Shown here: in pieces, positions 14,164-25,394 of the stretch
Layout of the letters: each line of letters opens with the position of its first letter
Position numbering within the stretch: position 1 is the first letter of the stretch
Source of the DNA: Pseudomonas multiresinivorans
Lineage (GTDB): Bacteria > Pseudomonadota > Gammaproteobacteria > Pseudomonadales > Pseudomonadaceae
Direction of reading: 5' to 3'
Assembly: GCF_012971725.1 (NCBI RefSeq)
Contig: NZ_CP048833.1
Span: forward strand, 1,178,001-1,242,000
DNA length: 64,000 nucleotides
Translations under genes and position numbers: made by a program
The notes under the pieces: model-generated
What the model was told of the DNA's origin: nothing
The model's database searches: none
The model's input: only the letters and a program-made list of their open reading frames with translations

Positions 14164-14190
14164 ATTTTGTCGGGAATGATTCCCGAAAAT
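14164..14190. terminator. Inverted repeat next to the mrcA terminator
   Basis: TCGGGAA-TGA-TTCCCGA is a perfect 7-bp inverted repeat (14170-14186) flanked by ATTTT and AAAAT, giving a terminator-like hairpin readable in both directions. It lies immediately before the stronger hairpin at 14194-14217. Confidence 0.45.
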
Positions 14191-14193
14191 GAG

Positions 14194-14217
14194 AAGGCCC
14201 CTCCTGGGAGGGGCCTT
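14194..14217 (-). terminator. Intrinsic terminator downstream of mrcA
   Basis: AAGGCCCCTCC pairs perfectly with GGAGGGGCCTT over 11 bp, ending 5 bp from the mrcA stop. The minus-strand tail (TTCTCATTTT) is moderately T-rich. Confidence 0.75.
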
Positions 14218-14221
14218 TCTG

Positions 14222-16651
14222 TCAGAACAGGTCGATCGGCGCTTCTTCGTCCGCCGGCATGCCGCTGCCGGGAGAGCTGCCAGGTGCCAGTTCGTTCATT
14301 GAAGGAGGTGTGTCCTCGTTCTTGAACAGTTCGAAGTACGCGCCTGGTGTGCCCGGAGGCGCCGCGCGGCCCGTGACCGGGTCGATACGCAGGCTCACCA
14401 GGCCGGGCGGCTCGGGCAGCACGTGCGACGGTTTGTCTTTCAGCGCCGCACCCATGTAACGCATCCAGATCGGCAGGGCAACGTTGCCGCCGTATTCGGC
14501 GCGGCCGAGGCTTTCCGGCTGGTCGAAGCCCACCCACACGGTGGTCATGAAATCGGCGTTGAAGCCGGAGAACCAGGCGTCCTTCGACTCGTTGGTGGTG
14601 CCGGTCTTGCCTGCCAGATCGTCGCGCTTGAGCGCCAGGGCGCGGCGACCGGTGCCGCGCTTGATCACGTCCTGCAACATGCTGGTCATGATGTACGCGG
14701 TACGGGCGTCGAGGACGCGTTCGGCTGCGGCCGGTTCGATCGCGGTCTTGGCCTGGCTCGGGTCGTCGTTGCCGAAGGCGTCGGTGGCTGCCGGTTGCGG
14801 CTGCGCCTGTACCTGCTCCCCGTCGTGGGGAATGCTGGGCGGGTTGGCCTGGTACAGCACCTGGCCGTCGCGGCTTTCGATGCGCTGGACGATATAGGGC
14901 GAGACCTTGAACCCGCCATTGGCGAAGACGGTCCAGGCGCTGGCGATCTCCATCGGGGTCAGGGTCGCGGTTCCCAGGGCCATGGACAGGTTCGGCGGCA
15001 GGTCATCCTTGTTCAGGCCGAACTTACTGATGCAGTCGCGCGCGCGGTTGACGCCCAAGGCCTGGAGGATGCGGATCGAGACCATGTTGCGCGACTTGTA
15101 GAGCGCTTCGCGCATGGGAATCGGGCCGAGGAAGGTATTGGTGTCGTTCTTCGGGCGCCAGACTTTGTCCAGGTACTCGTCGTAGAACACCACCGGGGCA
15201 TCGTTGATCAGCGAGGCGGCAGTGAAGCCGTTGTCCAGTGCGCAGCTGTAGATGAACGGCTTGAAGCTCGAACCGGGCTGGCGGCGGGCCTGGGTGGCGC
15301 GGTTGTAGTTGCTCTGTTCGAAGGAGAAGCCACCGACCAGCGCCATGATCGCGCCGTCCTGCGGGTTCAGCGACACCAGGGCGCTCTGCGCGGCAGGCAC
15401 CTGAGTCAGGCGCAGCGAGCCGTCGTCCTTGCGTTGCACGCGAATCACATCGCCGGCCTGCACCACATCGCTGGGCTGGCTGGGCATGCGGCCCATGCTG
15501 TTGTTACTCAGGTACGGGCGGGCCCAATTCATGCCGTCCCAGCTCAGGGCCTCTTCCTTGCCGTCGCGGGTCATGACCATGGCACCGCTTTTCTCGACCT
15601 GGACGACGATGGCTGGCTCAAGGCCGCCCAGCGGGCGCTGCTGCGCGATAGCCTGGCGCCAGGCGTCGCGGGTCTTGCCAGGCAGGCGGGTTTCGGGGCC
15701 GCGGTAGCCGTGGCGCTGGTCGTAATCCTGCAGACCTTCGCGCAGGGCGGTATTGGCGTCTTCCTGCAGATCGCTGCGTACGGTGGTGTAGACGCGATAG
15801 CCTTCGGTGTAGGCGTCGCCGCCGAAGCGGCCGACCAGTTCGGCGCGTGCCATCTCGGCAATGTAGGGGGCGGCCAGCTCCGGAGTCTGGACGTGGTAGG
15901 ACGCGCCGACCGGTTCCTGGATGGCTACCTGGTAGCGCTGCTGGTCGATGAAGCCGAGCTTGAGCATGCGCTCGAGAATCCAGTTGCGACGTTCCAGGCT
16001 GCGCGCGGCATTCGCCAGCGGGTTGTAACGCGACGGTGCCTTGGGCAGGCCGGCGATCATCGCCATCTGCGCCAGGCTCAGGTCCTTGATGGATTTGCCG
16101 TAATAGACCTGAGCGGCGGCTTCCACGCCGTAGGCGCGGTTGCCCAGGTAGATCTTGTTGACGTAGAGCTCGAGGATCTCGTCCTTGGTGAGCGAGCGCT
16201 CGATCTGCAGGGCGAGCAATATCTCGTTGATCTTGCGGGAAAAACTGCGCTCGTTGGTGAGGAAGTAGTTCTTCGCGACCTGCATGGTGATGGTGCTGCC
16301 GCCGGTCTGGATGTGCCCAGTCTTCAATAATTGCGCGGCAGCACGCATCAGGCTTTTGACGTCCACGCCATAATGGTTGGCGAAATTGTCATCTTCAGCC
16401 GATAACAGTGCGTGGGTGAAATCCGGGGGGATTTCAGCAAATCGAATCGGCGTTCGGCGCATCTCGCCAAACTCTGCTATCAATTTGTTATCAGCACTGT
16501 ACACGCGCAGCGGCATCTGCAATCGCACGTTGCGCAAGGCCTCCACGGAAGGGAGGTTCGGGCTGAGGTACAGATAGGCGCCGCTGAAACTGAGCAGCAC
16601 TCCACAAATAATGGTGACGCAAGTCCACCACAGAAACTTCAGCAGGCGCAT
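14222..16651 (-). CDS. mrcA: Penicillin-binding protein 1A (bifunctional transglycosylase/transpeptidase)
   Basis: Polymerises and cross-links peptidoglycan at the inner-membrane face of the periplasm. Layout in 809 aa: an N-terminal membrane anchor (residues 5-28), a glycosyltransferase domain with catalytic EDDNF (Glu86), an OB-like insert, and the transpeptidase with SSFK (Ser461), SRN (520-522) and KTGT (682-685). The C-terminus is a flexible Pro/Gly-rich tail. It is divergent from pilMNOPQ, the arrangement known from P. aeruginosa (ponA). A TATAAT-like box lies about 75 bp upstream. Confidence 0.96.
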   Translation of the reverse strand: MRLLKFLWWTCVTIICGVLLSFSGAYLYLSPNLPSVEALRNVRLQMPLRVYSADNKLIAEFGEMRRTPIRFAEIPPDFTHALLSAEDDNFANHYGVDVKSLMRAAAQLLKTGHIQTGGSTITMQVAKNYFLTNERSFSRKINEILLALQIERSLTKDEILELYVNKIYLGNRAYGVEAAAQVYYGKSIKDLSLAQMAMIAGLPKAPSRYNPLANAARSLERRNWILERMLKLGFIDQQRYQVAIQEPVGASYHVQTPELAAPYIAEMARAELVGRFGGDAYTEGYRVYTTVRSDLQEDANTALREGLQDYDQRHGYRGPETRLPGKTRDAWRQAIAQQRPLGGLEPAIVVQVEKSGAMVMTRDGKEEALSWDGMNWARPYLSNNSMGRMPSQPSDVVQAGDVIRVQRKDDGSLRLTQVPAAQSALVSLNPQDGAIMALVGGFSFEQSNYNRATQARRQPGSSFKPFIYSCALDNGFTAASLINDAPVVFYDEYLDKVWRPKNDTNTFLGPIPMREALYKSRNMVSIRILQALGVNRARDCISKFGLNKDDLPPNLSMALGTATLTPMEIASAWTVFANGGFKVSPYIVQRIESRDGQVLYQANPPSIPHDGEQVQAQPQPAATDAFGNDDPSQAKTAIEPAAAERVLDARTAYIMTSMLQDVIKRGTGRRALALKRDDLAGKTGTTNESKDAWFSGFNADFMTTVWVGFDQPESLGRAEYGGNVALPIWMRYMGAALKDKPSHVLPEPPGLVSLRIDPVTGRAAPPGTPGAYFELFKNEDTPPSMNELAPGSSPGSGMPADEEAPIDLF

Positions 16652-16725
16652 CGGAAGGTCTTGGATTTCCAGAGAAAAGAAAGAGTTAAGCGGATGGCGC
16701 GGTAAAAAGGGAAAAGCTGATCACA

Positions 16726-16731
16726 TTATAA
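16726..16731 (-). promoter_or_regulatory. Candidate -10 box for mrcA
   Basis: The minus strand reads TATAAT at this position, a perfect sigma-70 -10 hexamer, 75 bp upstream of the mrcA ATG. No good -35 lies at 16-18 bp, so the call rests on the -10 alone. Confidence 0.35.
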
Positions 16732-16755
16732 GCAGTTTTTTTGCTGGCGAGCCAT

Positions 16756-16784
16756 TTGCGAAGCTGTCAAGTCTGGTATCTAAT
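16756..16784 (+). promoter_or_regulatory. Candidate sigma-70 promoter for pilMNOPQ
   Basis: TTGCGA and TCTAAT are separated by 17 bp, about 50 bp upstream of the pilM GTG. The match is moderate and the assignment is inference. Confidence 0.3.
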
Positions 16785-16809
16785 GTGGAAAAACATAAAT
16801 CGTCCGTAA

Positions 16810-17900
<1,091 letters not shown>

Positions 17901-17901
<1 letters not shown>

Positions 17902-18494
17902 TGGCACGCATCAACTTATTGCCCTGGCGAGAGCAACTGCGCGAGGAGCGCAAGCAACGCTTCCTGGTGATCCTCGGTGCTGTGCTGCTGGCTTCCGGGG
18001 CTCTGATTTTCCTGGGCGACCAGTACTTCAATTCGGCAATCGAGAACCAGAGCGCGCGTAACGACTTCCTGCGCAAGGAAATCGCCGTGCTGGATGCCCG
18101 GATCAAGGAGATCAGCGAGCTGAAGACCCGTCGCCAGCAGTTGCTGGAACGGATGAAGATCATCCAGGACCTGCAGGGCAACCGCCCGATCATCGGCCGG
18201 GTCTTTGATCAACTGGTTCGCACCTTGCCCGATGGCGTGTTCTTCACCGAGCTGAAGATGTCCGGGAAGTCCATTTCCATTGCGGGGGCGGCCGAATCCA
18301 ACAATCGCGTCTCCAACCTGATGCGTAACCTGGATGCATCGGAGTGGCTGACGTCGCCGAACCTCACCGAGGTGAAGGCCGTCACCCAGGGCGCGCTGGA
18401 TCAGGCGAACGTCTTCCAGTTGACCGTACAGCAGACGCAGCCCGGAGGCGAGGAACAGAACAAGACCAGCGCCGCGCAAGGAGCCAAGAAATGA
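17901..18494 (+). CDS. pilN: Type IV pilus biogenesis protein PilN
   Basis: Bitopic inner-membrane protein of the alignment complex. The cytoplasmic N-terminus begins ARINLLPWR, the conserved INLLPWR peptide bound by PilM. It is followed by one membrane helix (FLVILGAVLLASGALIFLG), a coiled-coil stretch and a periplasmic ferredoxin-like domain. Its end overlaps pilO (ATGA). Confidence 0.96.
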
Positions 18495-19141
18495 GTCTGG
18501 CCAGTTCTCTGGAGAGCTTGCGCAAGATCGATATCAACGATCTTGACCTGAACAACCTCGGCTCCTGGCCGGCAGCGGTCAAGTTCATCGCCTGCGTTCT
18601 GGTGATGGCTGTGGTACTGGCGCTCGGGTACAACTTTCACCTGAAGGATCTGCAGGATCAGCTGGACCGCAATCGCGAGGAAGAGCAGACCCTCAAGCAG
18701 CAGTTCTCGACCAAGGCCTTCCAGGCGGCAAACCTGGACGCTTACAAGGTGCAGATGAAGGAGATGGAAGAGTCCTTCGGTGCCTTGCTGCGTCAACTGC
18801 CGAGCGATACCGAGGTGCCTGGGCTGCTGGAAGACATCACCCGCACCGGCTTGGGCAGCGGCCTGGAGTTCGAAGAGATCAAGCTGCTGCCGGAAGTTAC
18901 CCAGCAGTTCTACATCGAGCTGCCGATCCAGATCAGTGTGGTGGGTGGCTATCACGACCTGGCCACCTTCGTCAGCGGTGTGGCCAGCCTGCCACGGATC
19001 GTGACGCTGCATGATTTCGACATCAAGCCGGCGAGCGCGGACAGCACCTCGAAGCTGCGCATGAGCATTCTGGCGAAGACCTACCGGTACAACGACAAGG
19101 GCGTGAAGGCAACTGTCCCGGCTGTAGGAGCGAAGAAATGA
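18491..19141 (+). CDS. pilO: Type IV pilus biogenesis protein PilO
   Basis: Periplasmic partner of PilN and PilP in the alignment complex. It has 216 aa with one N-terminal membrane helix (AAVKFIACVLVMAVVLALGY), a coiled coil and a C-terminal ferredoxin-like domain. The ATG at 18491 overlaps the pilN stop by four bases; the longer open frame reading into pilN is not used. It overlaps pilP in the same way. Confidence 0.95.
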   Translation: MSLASSLESLRKIDINDLDLNNLGSWPAAVKFIACVLVMAVVLALGYNFHLKDLQDQLDRNREEEQTLKQQFSTKAFQAANLDAYKVQMKEMEESFGALLRQLPSDTEVPGLLEDITRTGLGSGLEFEEIKLLPEVTQQFYIELPIQISVVGGYHDLATFVSGVASLPRIVTLHDFDIKPASADSTSKLRMSILAKTYRYNDKGVKATVPAVGAKK

Positions 19142-19662
19142 GGGGGCGCCTGATCATTTGCAGTTTCCTGCTCCTGACCCTGAACGGCTGTGGCTCGGGA
19201 AGCGACTTTGCCGACTTGCAGAGCTACATGGACGAAGTGCGCGCTCGCCCGAAAGGTGCCATCGAGCCGCTGCCGAAGTTCCAGGCTTACGAGGCCTTCA
19301 CGTACAGTGCTGCGTCCTTGCGCAGCCCTTTCCAGCCGCCGGTGAAGATCGATCTGGCGGTCAAGCAGAAGGGCAACAAGGTCATCAAGCCTGACGAGAC
19401 CCGGGTCAAGCAGTTCCTCGAGGGCTTCAATATCGAGACCTTCGAAATGGTCGGCACGCTGGGCAAGGACAGTCAGGTGTTTGCGCTCGTCAAAGGTGCA
19501 GGAGGGGTGCACCGGGTGCGGGTGGGTGACTACCTTGGGCGTAACGATGGCAAGATCGTTGCGATCAGCGAAGCCAAGATCGACGTGATTGAAATCGTTC
19601 CTGATGGTGAGGGTGGCTGGCTGGAACGTCCGCGCAGCCTGACTCTCAAGGAACGCTCCTAA
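19138..19662 (+). CDS. pilP: Type IV pilus lipoprotein PilP
   Basis: Inner-membrane lipoprotein connecting PilN/PilO to the secretin PilQ. At 174 aa it has a signal peptide with lipobox LNGC, a low-complexity linker carrying the SLRSPFQPP segment, and a C-terminal beta-sandwich (residues about 85-165) that contacts PilQ. It overlaps pilO by four bases. Confidence 0.95.
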   Translation: MRGRLIICSFLLLTLNGCGSGSDFADLQSYMDEVRARPKGAIEPLPKFQAYEAFTYSAASLRSPFQPPVKIDLAVKQKGNKVIKPDETRVKQFLEGFNIETFEMVGTLGKDSQVFALVKGAGGVHRVRVGDYLGRNDGKIVAISEAKIDVIEIVPDGEGGWLERPRSLTLKERS

Positions 19663-19670
19663 GGGCGGGG

Positions 19671-21857
19671 ATGAACATGGATTACAAACAGCAGTCTGCA
19701 CGACGGATTCAGACGATGAATAAAACGCTTTCCCGCCTGGGCATTTCCGTGCTCGCGGCCGTATTCGCACCGACCCTGCTGGCTGCAAACCTGCAGAGTG
19801 TTGACGTGGCGGCCCTGCCGGGCGACCGCGTGGAGCTCAAGCTCGGCTTCGACGAGCCGGTGGCCGCGCCGCGTGGCTATACCATCGAGCAGCCTGCGCG
19901 TATCGCACTGGATCTGCCGGGCGTGCAGAACAAGCTGGGCAGCAAGAACCGCGAGTTGGGTGTGGGTAATGCACGCAGCCTGACCGTGGTCGAGGCGAAG
20001 GACCGTACCCGGCTGATCGTCAACCTGACCACCCTGGTGCCTTACAGCACGCGCGCCGAAGGTGCCAATCTGTATGTGGTGGTGGGTGGGGCAGGTACTG
20101 CTTCCGGTTCATACGCTTCTGCTTCGCCGACTCCCGCTGCAGTTGCCAAGCCTGTACAGGCCAAGCCATACGTTCCGGCCGGCAAGGCAATCCGCAACGT
20201 CGATTTCCAGCGCGGCGATCAGGGCGAAGGCAATGTCGTCATCGATCTCTCCGATCCGACGGTCAGCCCGGATATCCAGGAACAAGGCGGCAAGATCCGT
20301 CTGGATTTCCCTCGCACCCAGTTACCGGACAACCTGCGCGTTCGTCTGGATGTGAAGGACTTCGCCACGCCGGTGCAGTTCGTCAATGCATCCGCTTCGG
20401 GCGACAAGGCCAGCATCTCGATCGAACCGACCGGGCTGTATGACTATCTGGTCTATCAGACCGACAATCGCATGACCGTCAGTATCAAGCCGCTGACCCA
20501 GGACGATGCCGAGAAGCGCAAGAAAGACACCTTTGCCTATACCGGCGAGAAGCTGTCGCTGAACTTCCAGGACATCGATGTGCGCTCTGTCTTGCAGTTG
20601 ATTGCCGACTTCACTGACCTGAACCTGGTGGCATCGGATACCGTGCAGGGCAACATCACCCTGCGTCTGCAGAATGTGCCTTGGGACCAGGCACTGGACC
20701 TGGTGCTCAAGACGAAGGGCCTGGACAAGCGCAAGGTCGGCAATGTGCTGCTGGTTGCGCCGGCTGACGAAATCGCGGCTCGCGAGCGTCAGGAGCTGGA
20801 AGCGCAGAAGCAGATTTCCGAACTGGCCCCCTTGCGCCGTGAGCTGATCCAGGTCAACTACGCCAAGGCATCGGATATCGCCAAACTGTTCAGCTCGGTG
20901 ACTGGTGCGGGTGCTCCAGGTGCTCCAGCCGCAGCGCAAGGTGATAATCGTGGATCAATCACCGTAGATGATCGTACCAACAGCATCATCGCCTACCAGA
21001 CGCAGGATCGACTGGATGAGCTGCGCCGTATCGTTGCTCAGCTGGATATTCCGGTACGCCAGGTAATGATCGAGGCGCGTATCGTTGAGGCGTCGGTCGA
21101 CTACAGCAAAAGCCTTGGGGTTCGCTGGGGCGGTGCCTTCACCTTTGGCAACTGGGCCAGTTGGGGCAAGAACGGAAACATTGGCACCGGCGGTGATAGC
21201 GGCACCAGCTGCGGTCCGTTCGGTGGTGGCGGCTGTACTTTGCCGACAACCAACGATTCTCCCACGCCTTCGGTTGACCTTGGTGTAACCAGCAGCACTT
21301 CTGGCATCGGCATCGGCTTCGTGTCCAACAATGCCATTCTGGACCTGCAGCTGTCGGCGATGGAGAAGGGCGGAAATGGTGAAATCGTTTCCCAGCCGAA
21401 GGTCGTCACTTCCGACAAAGAGACCGCCAAGATTCTGAAGGGCACTGAGATTCCGTACCAGGAAGCCAGCTCCAGTGGTGCAACCTCGGTATCCTTCAAG
21501 GAGGCCGCGCTTGCCTTGGAAGTGACCCCGCAGATCACGCCGGACAACCGCATCATCATGGAAGTGAAGGTCAACAAGGACGAGCCGGACTTCGCCAATG
21601 CGCTCAATGGTGTTCCGCCGATCAAGAAGAACGAAGTGAATGCCAAGGTGCTGGTCAACGATGGCGAGACCATCGTGATCGGTGGCGTGTTCTCCAACAC
21701 CCAGACCAAAGCCGTGGACAAGGTTCCGTTCCTGGGTGACGTTCCGGTGCTGGGCCGACTGTTCCGTCGAGATTCGGTAACCGACAGCAAGAACGAGCTG
21801 CTGGTTTTCCTAACCCCGCGGATCATGAATAATCAGGCCATTGCAGTCGGCCGTTGA
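19671..21857 (+). CDS. pilQ: Type IV pilus secretin PilQ
   Basis: Outer-membrane secretin through which the pilus passes. Domains in order: signal peptide, two peptidoglycan-binding AMIN domains (about 40-120 and 165-265), STN/N0 (about 300-350), N1, and the secretin core ending in [12 protein letters not shown] Gly/Ser-rich, Cys-containing insert (about 500-540) lies in the core. AAGGG supports the ATG at 19671. The canonical signal peptide begins at the internal ATG 19716, which would give 713 aa, close to the known length, so the true start is uncertain among 19671, 19677 and 19716. Confidence 0.95.
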   Translation: MNMDYKQQSARRIQTMNKTLSRLGISVLAAVFAPTLLAANLQSVDVAALPGDRVELKLGFDEPVAAPRGYTIEQPARIALDLPGVQNKLGSKNRELGVGNARSLTVVEAKDRTRLIVNLTTLVPYSTRAEGANLYVVVGGAGTASGSYASASPTPAAVAKPVQAKPYVPAGKAIRNVDFQRGDQGEGNVVIDLSDPTVSPDIQEQGGKIRLDFPRTQLPDNLRVRLDVKDFATPVQFVNASASGDKASISIEPTGLYDYLVYQTDNRMTVSIKPLTQDDAEKRKKDTFAYTGEKLSLNFQDIDVRSVLQLIADFTDLNLVASDTVQGNITLRLQNVPWDQALDLVLKTKGLDKRKVGNVLLVAPADEIAARERQELEAQKQISELAPLRRELIQVNYAKASDIAKLFSSVTGAGAPGAPAAAQGDNRGSITVDDRTNSIIAYQTQDRLDELRRIVAQLDIPVRQVMIEARIVEASVDYSKSLGVRWGGAFTFGNWASWGKNGNIGTGGDSGTSCGPFGGGGCTLPTTNDSPTPSVDLGVTSSTSGIGIGFVSNNAILDLQLSAMEKGGNGEIVSQPKVVTSDKETAKILKGTEIPYQEASSSGATSVSFKEAALALEVTPQITPDNRIIMEVKVNKDEPDFANALNGVPPIKKNEVNAKVLVNDGETIVIGGVFSNTQTKAVDKVPFLGDVPVLGRLFRRDSVTDSKNELLVFLTPRIMNNQAIAVGR

Positions 21858-21865
21858 TCAATGTC

Positions 21866-22384
21866 GTGTCCAATTTGATTCTGGTAGGCCCGATGGGGGC
21901 TGGTAAAAGCACCATCGGGCGTCTTCTCGCCAAAGAGCTTCACCTCGTCTTCAAAGATTCGGATAAAGAAATCGAGCAGCGCTGCGGAGCCAACATCCCC
22001 TGGATATTCGATGTCGAGGGCGAGGCGGGCTTCCGCGAGCGTGAGCAGGCGATGCTTGCCGAGCTGTGCGATGAGGGGGGCATGGTCATTGCCACCGGTG
22101 GCGGCGCGGTGATGCGCGACGCCAATCGGCTCATCCTCAAGGCCGGCGGCAAGGTGATCTACCTGCACGCCTCGGTCGAGCAGCAGATTTCCCGCACGGC
22201 GCGCGACAAGAATCGCCCGCTGCTGCAGAAGCCCAATCCAGACCAGATCCTTCGTGATCTCATGCAGATGCGCGACCCGCTTTATCGCGAAATCGCCGAT
22301 GTGATCATCGAAACCGACGAGCGGCCTCCGCGCCTGGTCGTCCTGGAGATTCTGGAGCGTTTGCGTGAGCTTGAGCGCCATTAA
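21866..22384 (+). CDS. aroK: Shikimate kinase
   Basis: Phosphorylates shikimate in aromatic amino acid synthesis. The Walker A motif GPMGAGKST is near the N-terminus, DSDKEIE binds shikimate, and GGGAVMR and RDKNRPLL follow. The GTG at 21866 gives 172 aa, the usual length, beginning [14 protein letters not shown] at 21854 would add four residues and overlap the pilQ stop. No strong ribosome binding site is seen, so translational coupling to pilQ is plausible. Confidence 0.93.
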   Translation: MSNLILVGPMGAGKSTIGRLLAKELHLVFKDSDKEIEQRCGANIPWIFDVEGEAGFREREQAMLAELCDEGGMVIATGGGAVMRDANRLILKAGGKVIYLHASVEQQISRTARDKNRPLLQKPNPDQILRDLMQMRDPLYREIADVIIETDERPPRLVVLEILERLRELERH

Positions 22385-22434
22385 CGGCGCTGCAATCTGC
22401 GGTATCCTAGTCCCCTTTCTTGCCTGGGGGTTTC

Positions 22435-23541
22435 ATGCGCACACTCAACGTCGATCTGGCCGATCGCAGCTACCCGATCTACATCGGTGAAGGGCTGCTG
22501 GACGATCCGCGCTACTTCGAGCCGCATATTCGCGGCCGCCAGGTAGCCATCGTCACCAACGAAACCATCGCGCCGCTGTACCTGGATCGACTGCAGAAGA
22601 CCCTGGCCGGCTATAAGATCACCACGGTCGTGCTCCCCGACGGCGAGGCCTACAAGCAGTGGGAAACCCTTCAGCTGATCTTCGATGGCCTGCTGACCGC
22701 GCGCCATGACCGCAAGACCACCCTGATCGCCCTGGGCGGTGGCGTCATCGGCGACATGACCGGTTTCGCCGCAGCCTGCTACCAGCGCGGTGTTGACTTC
22801 ATCCAGGTGCCGACCACCCTGCTGTCCCAGGTGGACTCTTCGGTCGGTGGCAAGACCGGCATCAACCACCCGCTGGGCAAGAACATGGTCGGGGCCTTCT
22901 ATCAGCCCCAGGCGGTGGTCATCGATACCGCAACCCTGAAGACTCTGCCGCCGCGCGAGCTGTCGGCGGGCCTGGCGGAAGTGATCAAGTACGGCTTCAT
23001 CTGCGACGAGCCCTTCCTCACCTGGCTGGAAGCGCACATGGATAATCTCCTGGCGTTGGAGCCCACCGCCCTGACCGAAGCCATCGAGCGCTCCTGTGCG
23101 GCCAAGGCCCGCGTGGTCGGCGCCGACGAGAAGGAAACCGGCGTGCGCGCCACACTCAACCTGGGCCATACCTTCGGCCACGCCATCGAGACCCACATGG
23201 GTTATGGCGTCTGGCTGCACGGTGAAGCAGTAGGTGCGGGAACCGTGATGGCACTTGAGATGTCGCATCGGCTGGGATGGCTGACAAAGGCCGAGCTCGA
23301 CCGCGGAATCCGCCTGCTTGCCGCGGCGAAGCTGCCGGTGGTCCCGCCGCAGGAAATGAACGCCGAGCATTTTCTCGAGCACATGGCTGTCGACAAGAAA
23401 GTGCTCGATGGCCGTTTGCGTCTGGTATTGCTCCAAGGGCTGGGGGGCGCGGTCGTGACCGCCGAATTCCCCCGTGAGATTCTGGAAGAAACACTGCGCG
23501 CTGACTACCAGACACTGGTCGGTCAGGCAGGAGAACACTGA
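22435..23541 (+). CDS. aroB: 3-Dehydroquinate synthase
   Basis: Converts DAHP to 3-dehydroquinate, using NAD+ and a divalent metal, in the shikimate pathway. The ATG at 22435 with GGGGG upstream gives 368 aa. Family motifs are visible: [36 protein letters not shown] and the metal-binding [11 protein letters not shown]. It follows aroK by 50 bp and precedes the DamX-like gene by 6 bp, the order known from other gammaproteobacteria. Confidence 0.97.
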   Translation: MRTLNVDLADRSYPIYIGEGLLDDPRYFEPHIRGRQVAIVTNETIAPLYLDRLQKTLAGYKITTVVLPDGEAYKQWETLQLIFDGLLTARHDRKTTLIALGGGVIGDMTGFAAACYQRGVDFIQVPTTLLSQVDSSVGGKTGINHPLGKNMVGAFYQPQAVVIDTATLKTLPPRELSAGLAEVIKYGFICDEPFLTWLEAHMDNLLALEPTALTEAIERSCAAKARVVGADEKETGVRATLNLGHTFGHAIETHMGYGVWLHGEAVGAGTVMALEMSHRLGWLTKAELDRGIRLLAAAKLPVVPPQEMNAEHFLEHMAVDKKVLDGRLRLVLLQGLGGAVVTAEFPREILEETLRADYQTLVGQAGEH

Positions 23542-23547
23542 GGTCCC

Positions 23548-25221
23548 ATGTCCAGCTTGCATGCCGATGAGGCCTTCCTGGCCCACTACCAGTTCAGCCA
23601 CGATCCGTTCGCACCGCGGGTCCCGGGCTTCAAGTTCTTCCCGGCGCAGCGCAAGCCCGTACTGGGTCAGCTGCACCACCTGGCGCGCTACAGCCACCTG
23701 CTGCTGGCTGTCACCGGCCCGCTGGGCAGCGGCAAGACGCTGCTGCGCCAGGCGCTGGTGGCCAGTACCAACAAGGACGCCGTCTCCAGTGTGGTGATTT
23801 CCGGTCGCTCGGTGACCGACGAAGCCACTCTGCTGCGGCAACTCGCACAAGGCCTGGGCATCACCCAGACCAGTATCGAGGCGATCCTCGCCAAGGTCGC
23901 CCAGTTGGCGATCACCGGGCAGGACGTTTATCTGCTGGTGGACGACGCCGAGCAACTGCGCGACGACGCCCTCGAAGTCCTGCTGCTGCTGGCTGCCGGC
24001 AACTCCGAAGCGCGTCTGCACGTCTTCCTTTTCGGCGAGCCCGAGCTGCTGTCGCGCCTGGAAGTCCTGTCCGAAGGCGAGGAGCGCTTCCACGCCATCG
24101 AACTGCAGCCCTACAGCGAGGAAGAAACCCGCGAGTACCTCGCGCAGCGCCTGGAGGGCGCGGGGCAGGGCATCGAGCTGATCTCGGCCGACCTGCTGGC
24201 TGACATCCACGAACAATCCGGTGGCTGGCCGGGTGCAATCAATCAGACCGCTCGCGATGCCATGATCGAGGCGATGCTGGCGGATCGCAGCGGCGAGCGT
24301 AAAGCGGCCGGTACCGGCTTCAAGCTGCCGAAGAAGCACCTGGCGATCCTCGGTGTGGTCGCCATCGGCGTCATCGCTGCCTGGTTCATGCAGGGCAAGA
24401 CCACCAAGCCGGAGACTGCCAGCAACACCGCTGCGCAGACTTCGTCGCAGCTGCCGCTGGGTAATGGCACGGCGCCGCAACCGGATGCTCAGGGTGGCAG
24501 CCCGTCTGTCGAGTTCGCCGGTTCCAATCAGCCGGTGCCGCTCCCTCTGGTGGGTGATAGTCAGCCGGTGATCCGCGAGCCCTTGGCCCAGGCCGGCGGT
24601 CAGGAAGACTCCGACGAGGGCGCCATGCCGTCCGCAGCCATCCCGCCAACCGTGACCACCACCGCGCCGCCGGTGACCCCGCTGGCGAACAATGGTCCGA
24701 AGCCGCTCAATCCTGTGCCGGCGGCTCCCGTCCAGCAGCAGGTTGCCATCCAGCCGGCTCCGACTCCTGCGCCCACTCCGCGCCCGGAACCGGCCAAGCC
24801 TGCCGCCACTGCACCGGCCAAGCCTGTCCAGACTGCCAAGCCGGCACCGCCAAAACCTGCCACCACCGTTGCCAGTGCCAAGCCGGCGACCGCCGCCAGC
24901 AAGCCCGCCGCGGCCAGCGGCAGCGCCGGCGGCAGCAGCTGGTATCAGTCCCAGGCCGGGTCGCGCTACTCCGTGCAGGTGCTGGGCACCGGCTCCGAAG
25001 CCAGCGCCAAGGCCTTCATCAGCCAGCAGGGCGGTGGCGACTACCGCTACTTCCGCAAGAACCTGCAGGGCAAGCCGTTCTATGTGGTGACGTACGGCAA
25101 CTTCGCTGACCGCAATGCCGCCCAGGCCGCGATCAAGAAGCTGCCGGCGAAGATCCAGGCCTCCAAGCCCTGGGCTCGCCCCTTCTCCAGCATCCAGCAG
25201 GACATCGCCGGGGCGCGCTGA
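23548..25221 (+). CDS. DamX-like AAA ATPase with C-terminal SPOR domain
   Basis: Membrane protein linking an ATPase to septal peptidoglycan. Residues 57-64 (GPLGSGKT) are Walker A and LLVDDAEQL near 130 is Walker B, in an ExeA-like AAA module. A membrane helix (HLAILGVVAIGVIAAWFM) lies near 260. A long Pro/Ala/Thr-rich periplasmic linker (about 285-465) leads to a SPOR domain (about 470-550) that binds denuded glycan at the division site. Septal localisation is inferred from SPOR family knowledge. It ends the pilM-aroB cluster. Confidence 0.85.
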   Translation: MSSLHADEAFLAHYQFSHDPFAPRVPGFKFFPAQRKPVLGQLHHLARYSHLLLAVTGPLGSGKTLLRQALVASTNKDAVSSVVISGRSVTDEATLLRQLAQGLGITQTSIEAILAKVAQLAITGQDVYLLVDDAEQLRDDALEVLLLLAAGNSEARLHVFLFGEPELLSRLEVLSEGEERFHAIELQPYSEEETREYLAQRLEGAGQGIELISADLLADIHEQSGGWPGAINQTARDAMIEAMLADRSGERKAAGTGFKLPKKHLAILGVVAIGVIAAWFMQGKTTKPETASNTAAQTSSQLPLGNGTAPQPDAQGGSPSVEFAGSNQPVPLPLVGDSQPVIREPLAQAGGQEDSDEGAMPSAAIPPTVTTTAPPVTPLANNGPKPLNPVPAAPVQQQVAIQPAPTPAPTPRPEPAKPAATAPAKPVQTAKPAPPKPATTVASAKPATAASKPAAASGSAGGSSWYQSQAGSRYSVQVLGTGSEASAKAFISQQGGGDYRYFRKNLQGKPFYVVTYGNFADRNAAQAAIKKLPAKIQASKPWARPFSSIQQDIAGAR

Positions 25222-25244
25222 AAGGTCGCACTGTCGCAATACTG

Positions 25245-25282
25245 AAAAAGCCGAGCCCCATAGCCTGGGGCTCGGCTTTTTT
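25245..25282 (+). terminator. Strong intrinsic terminator ending the pilM-damX cluster
   Basis: AAAAAGCCGAGCCCCA pairs perfectly with TGGGGCTCGGCTTTTT around a 5-nt loop. It lies 23 bp after the stop codon. Confidence 0.93.
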
Positions 25283-25355
25283 ATTGGCTTGTTTCTTTTG
25301 TCGCATTCTTATAAAAATGCGACATCGGGTGTCAGCAGTGCGTCAAAAAAATTCA

Positions 25356-25383
25356 GTGACGTCGCTTTCCCCGTGTGTACAAT
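25356..25383 (+). promoter_or_regulatory. Candidate sigma-70 promoter for gltBD
   Basis: GTGACG and TACAAT are separated by 16 bp. The implied start near 25390 would give a leader of about 290 nt before the gltB ATG, covering the inverted-repeat domain. Confidence 0.45.
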
Positions 25384-25394
25384 GACCTCCCTTT

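Noticed and set aside
22381..25239. A 952-codon open frame opposite aroB and the DamX-like gene
   Set aside because: It is antisense to two conserved genes and has no recognisable domain or start signal.
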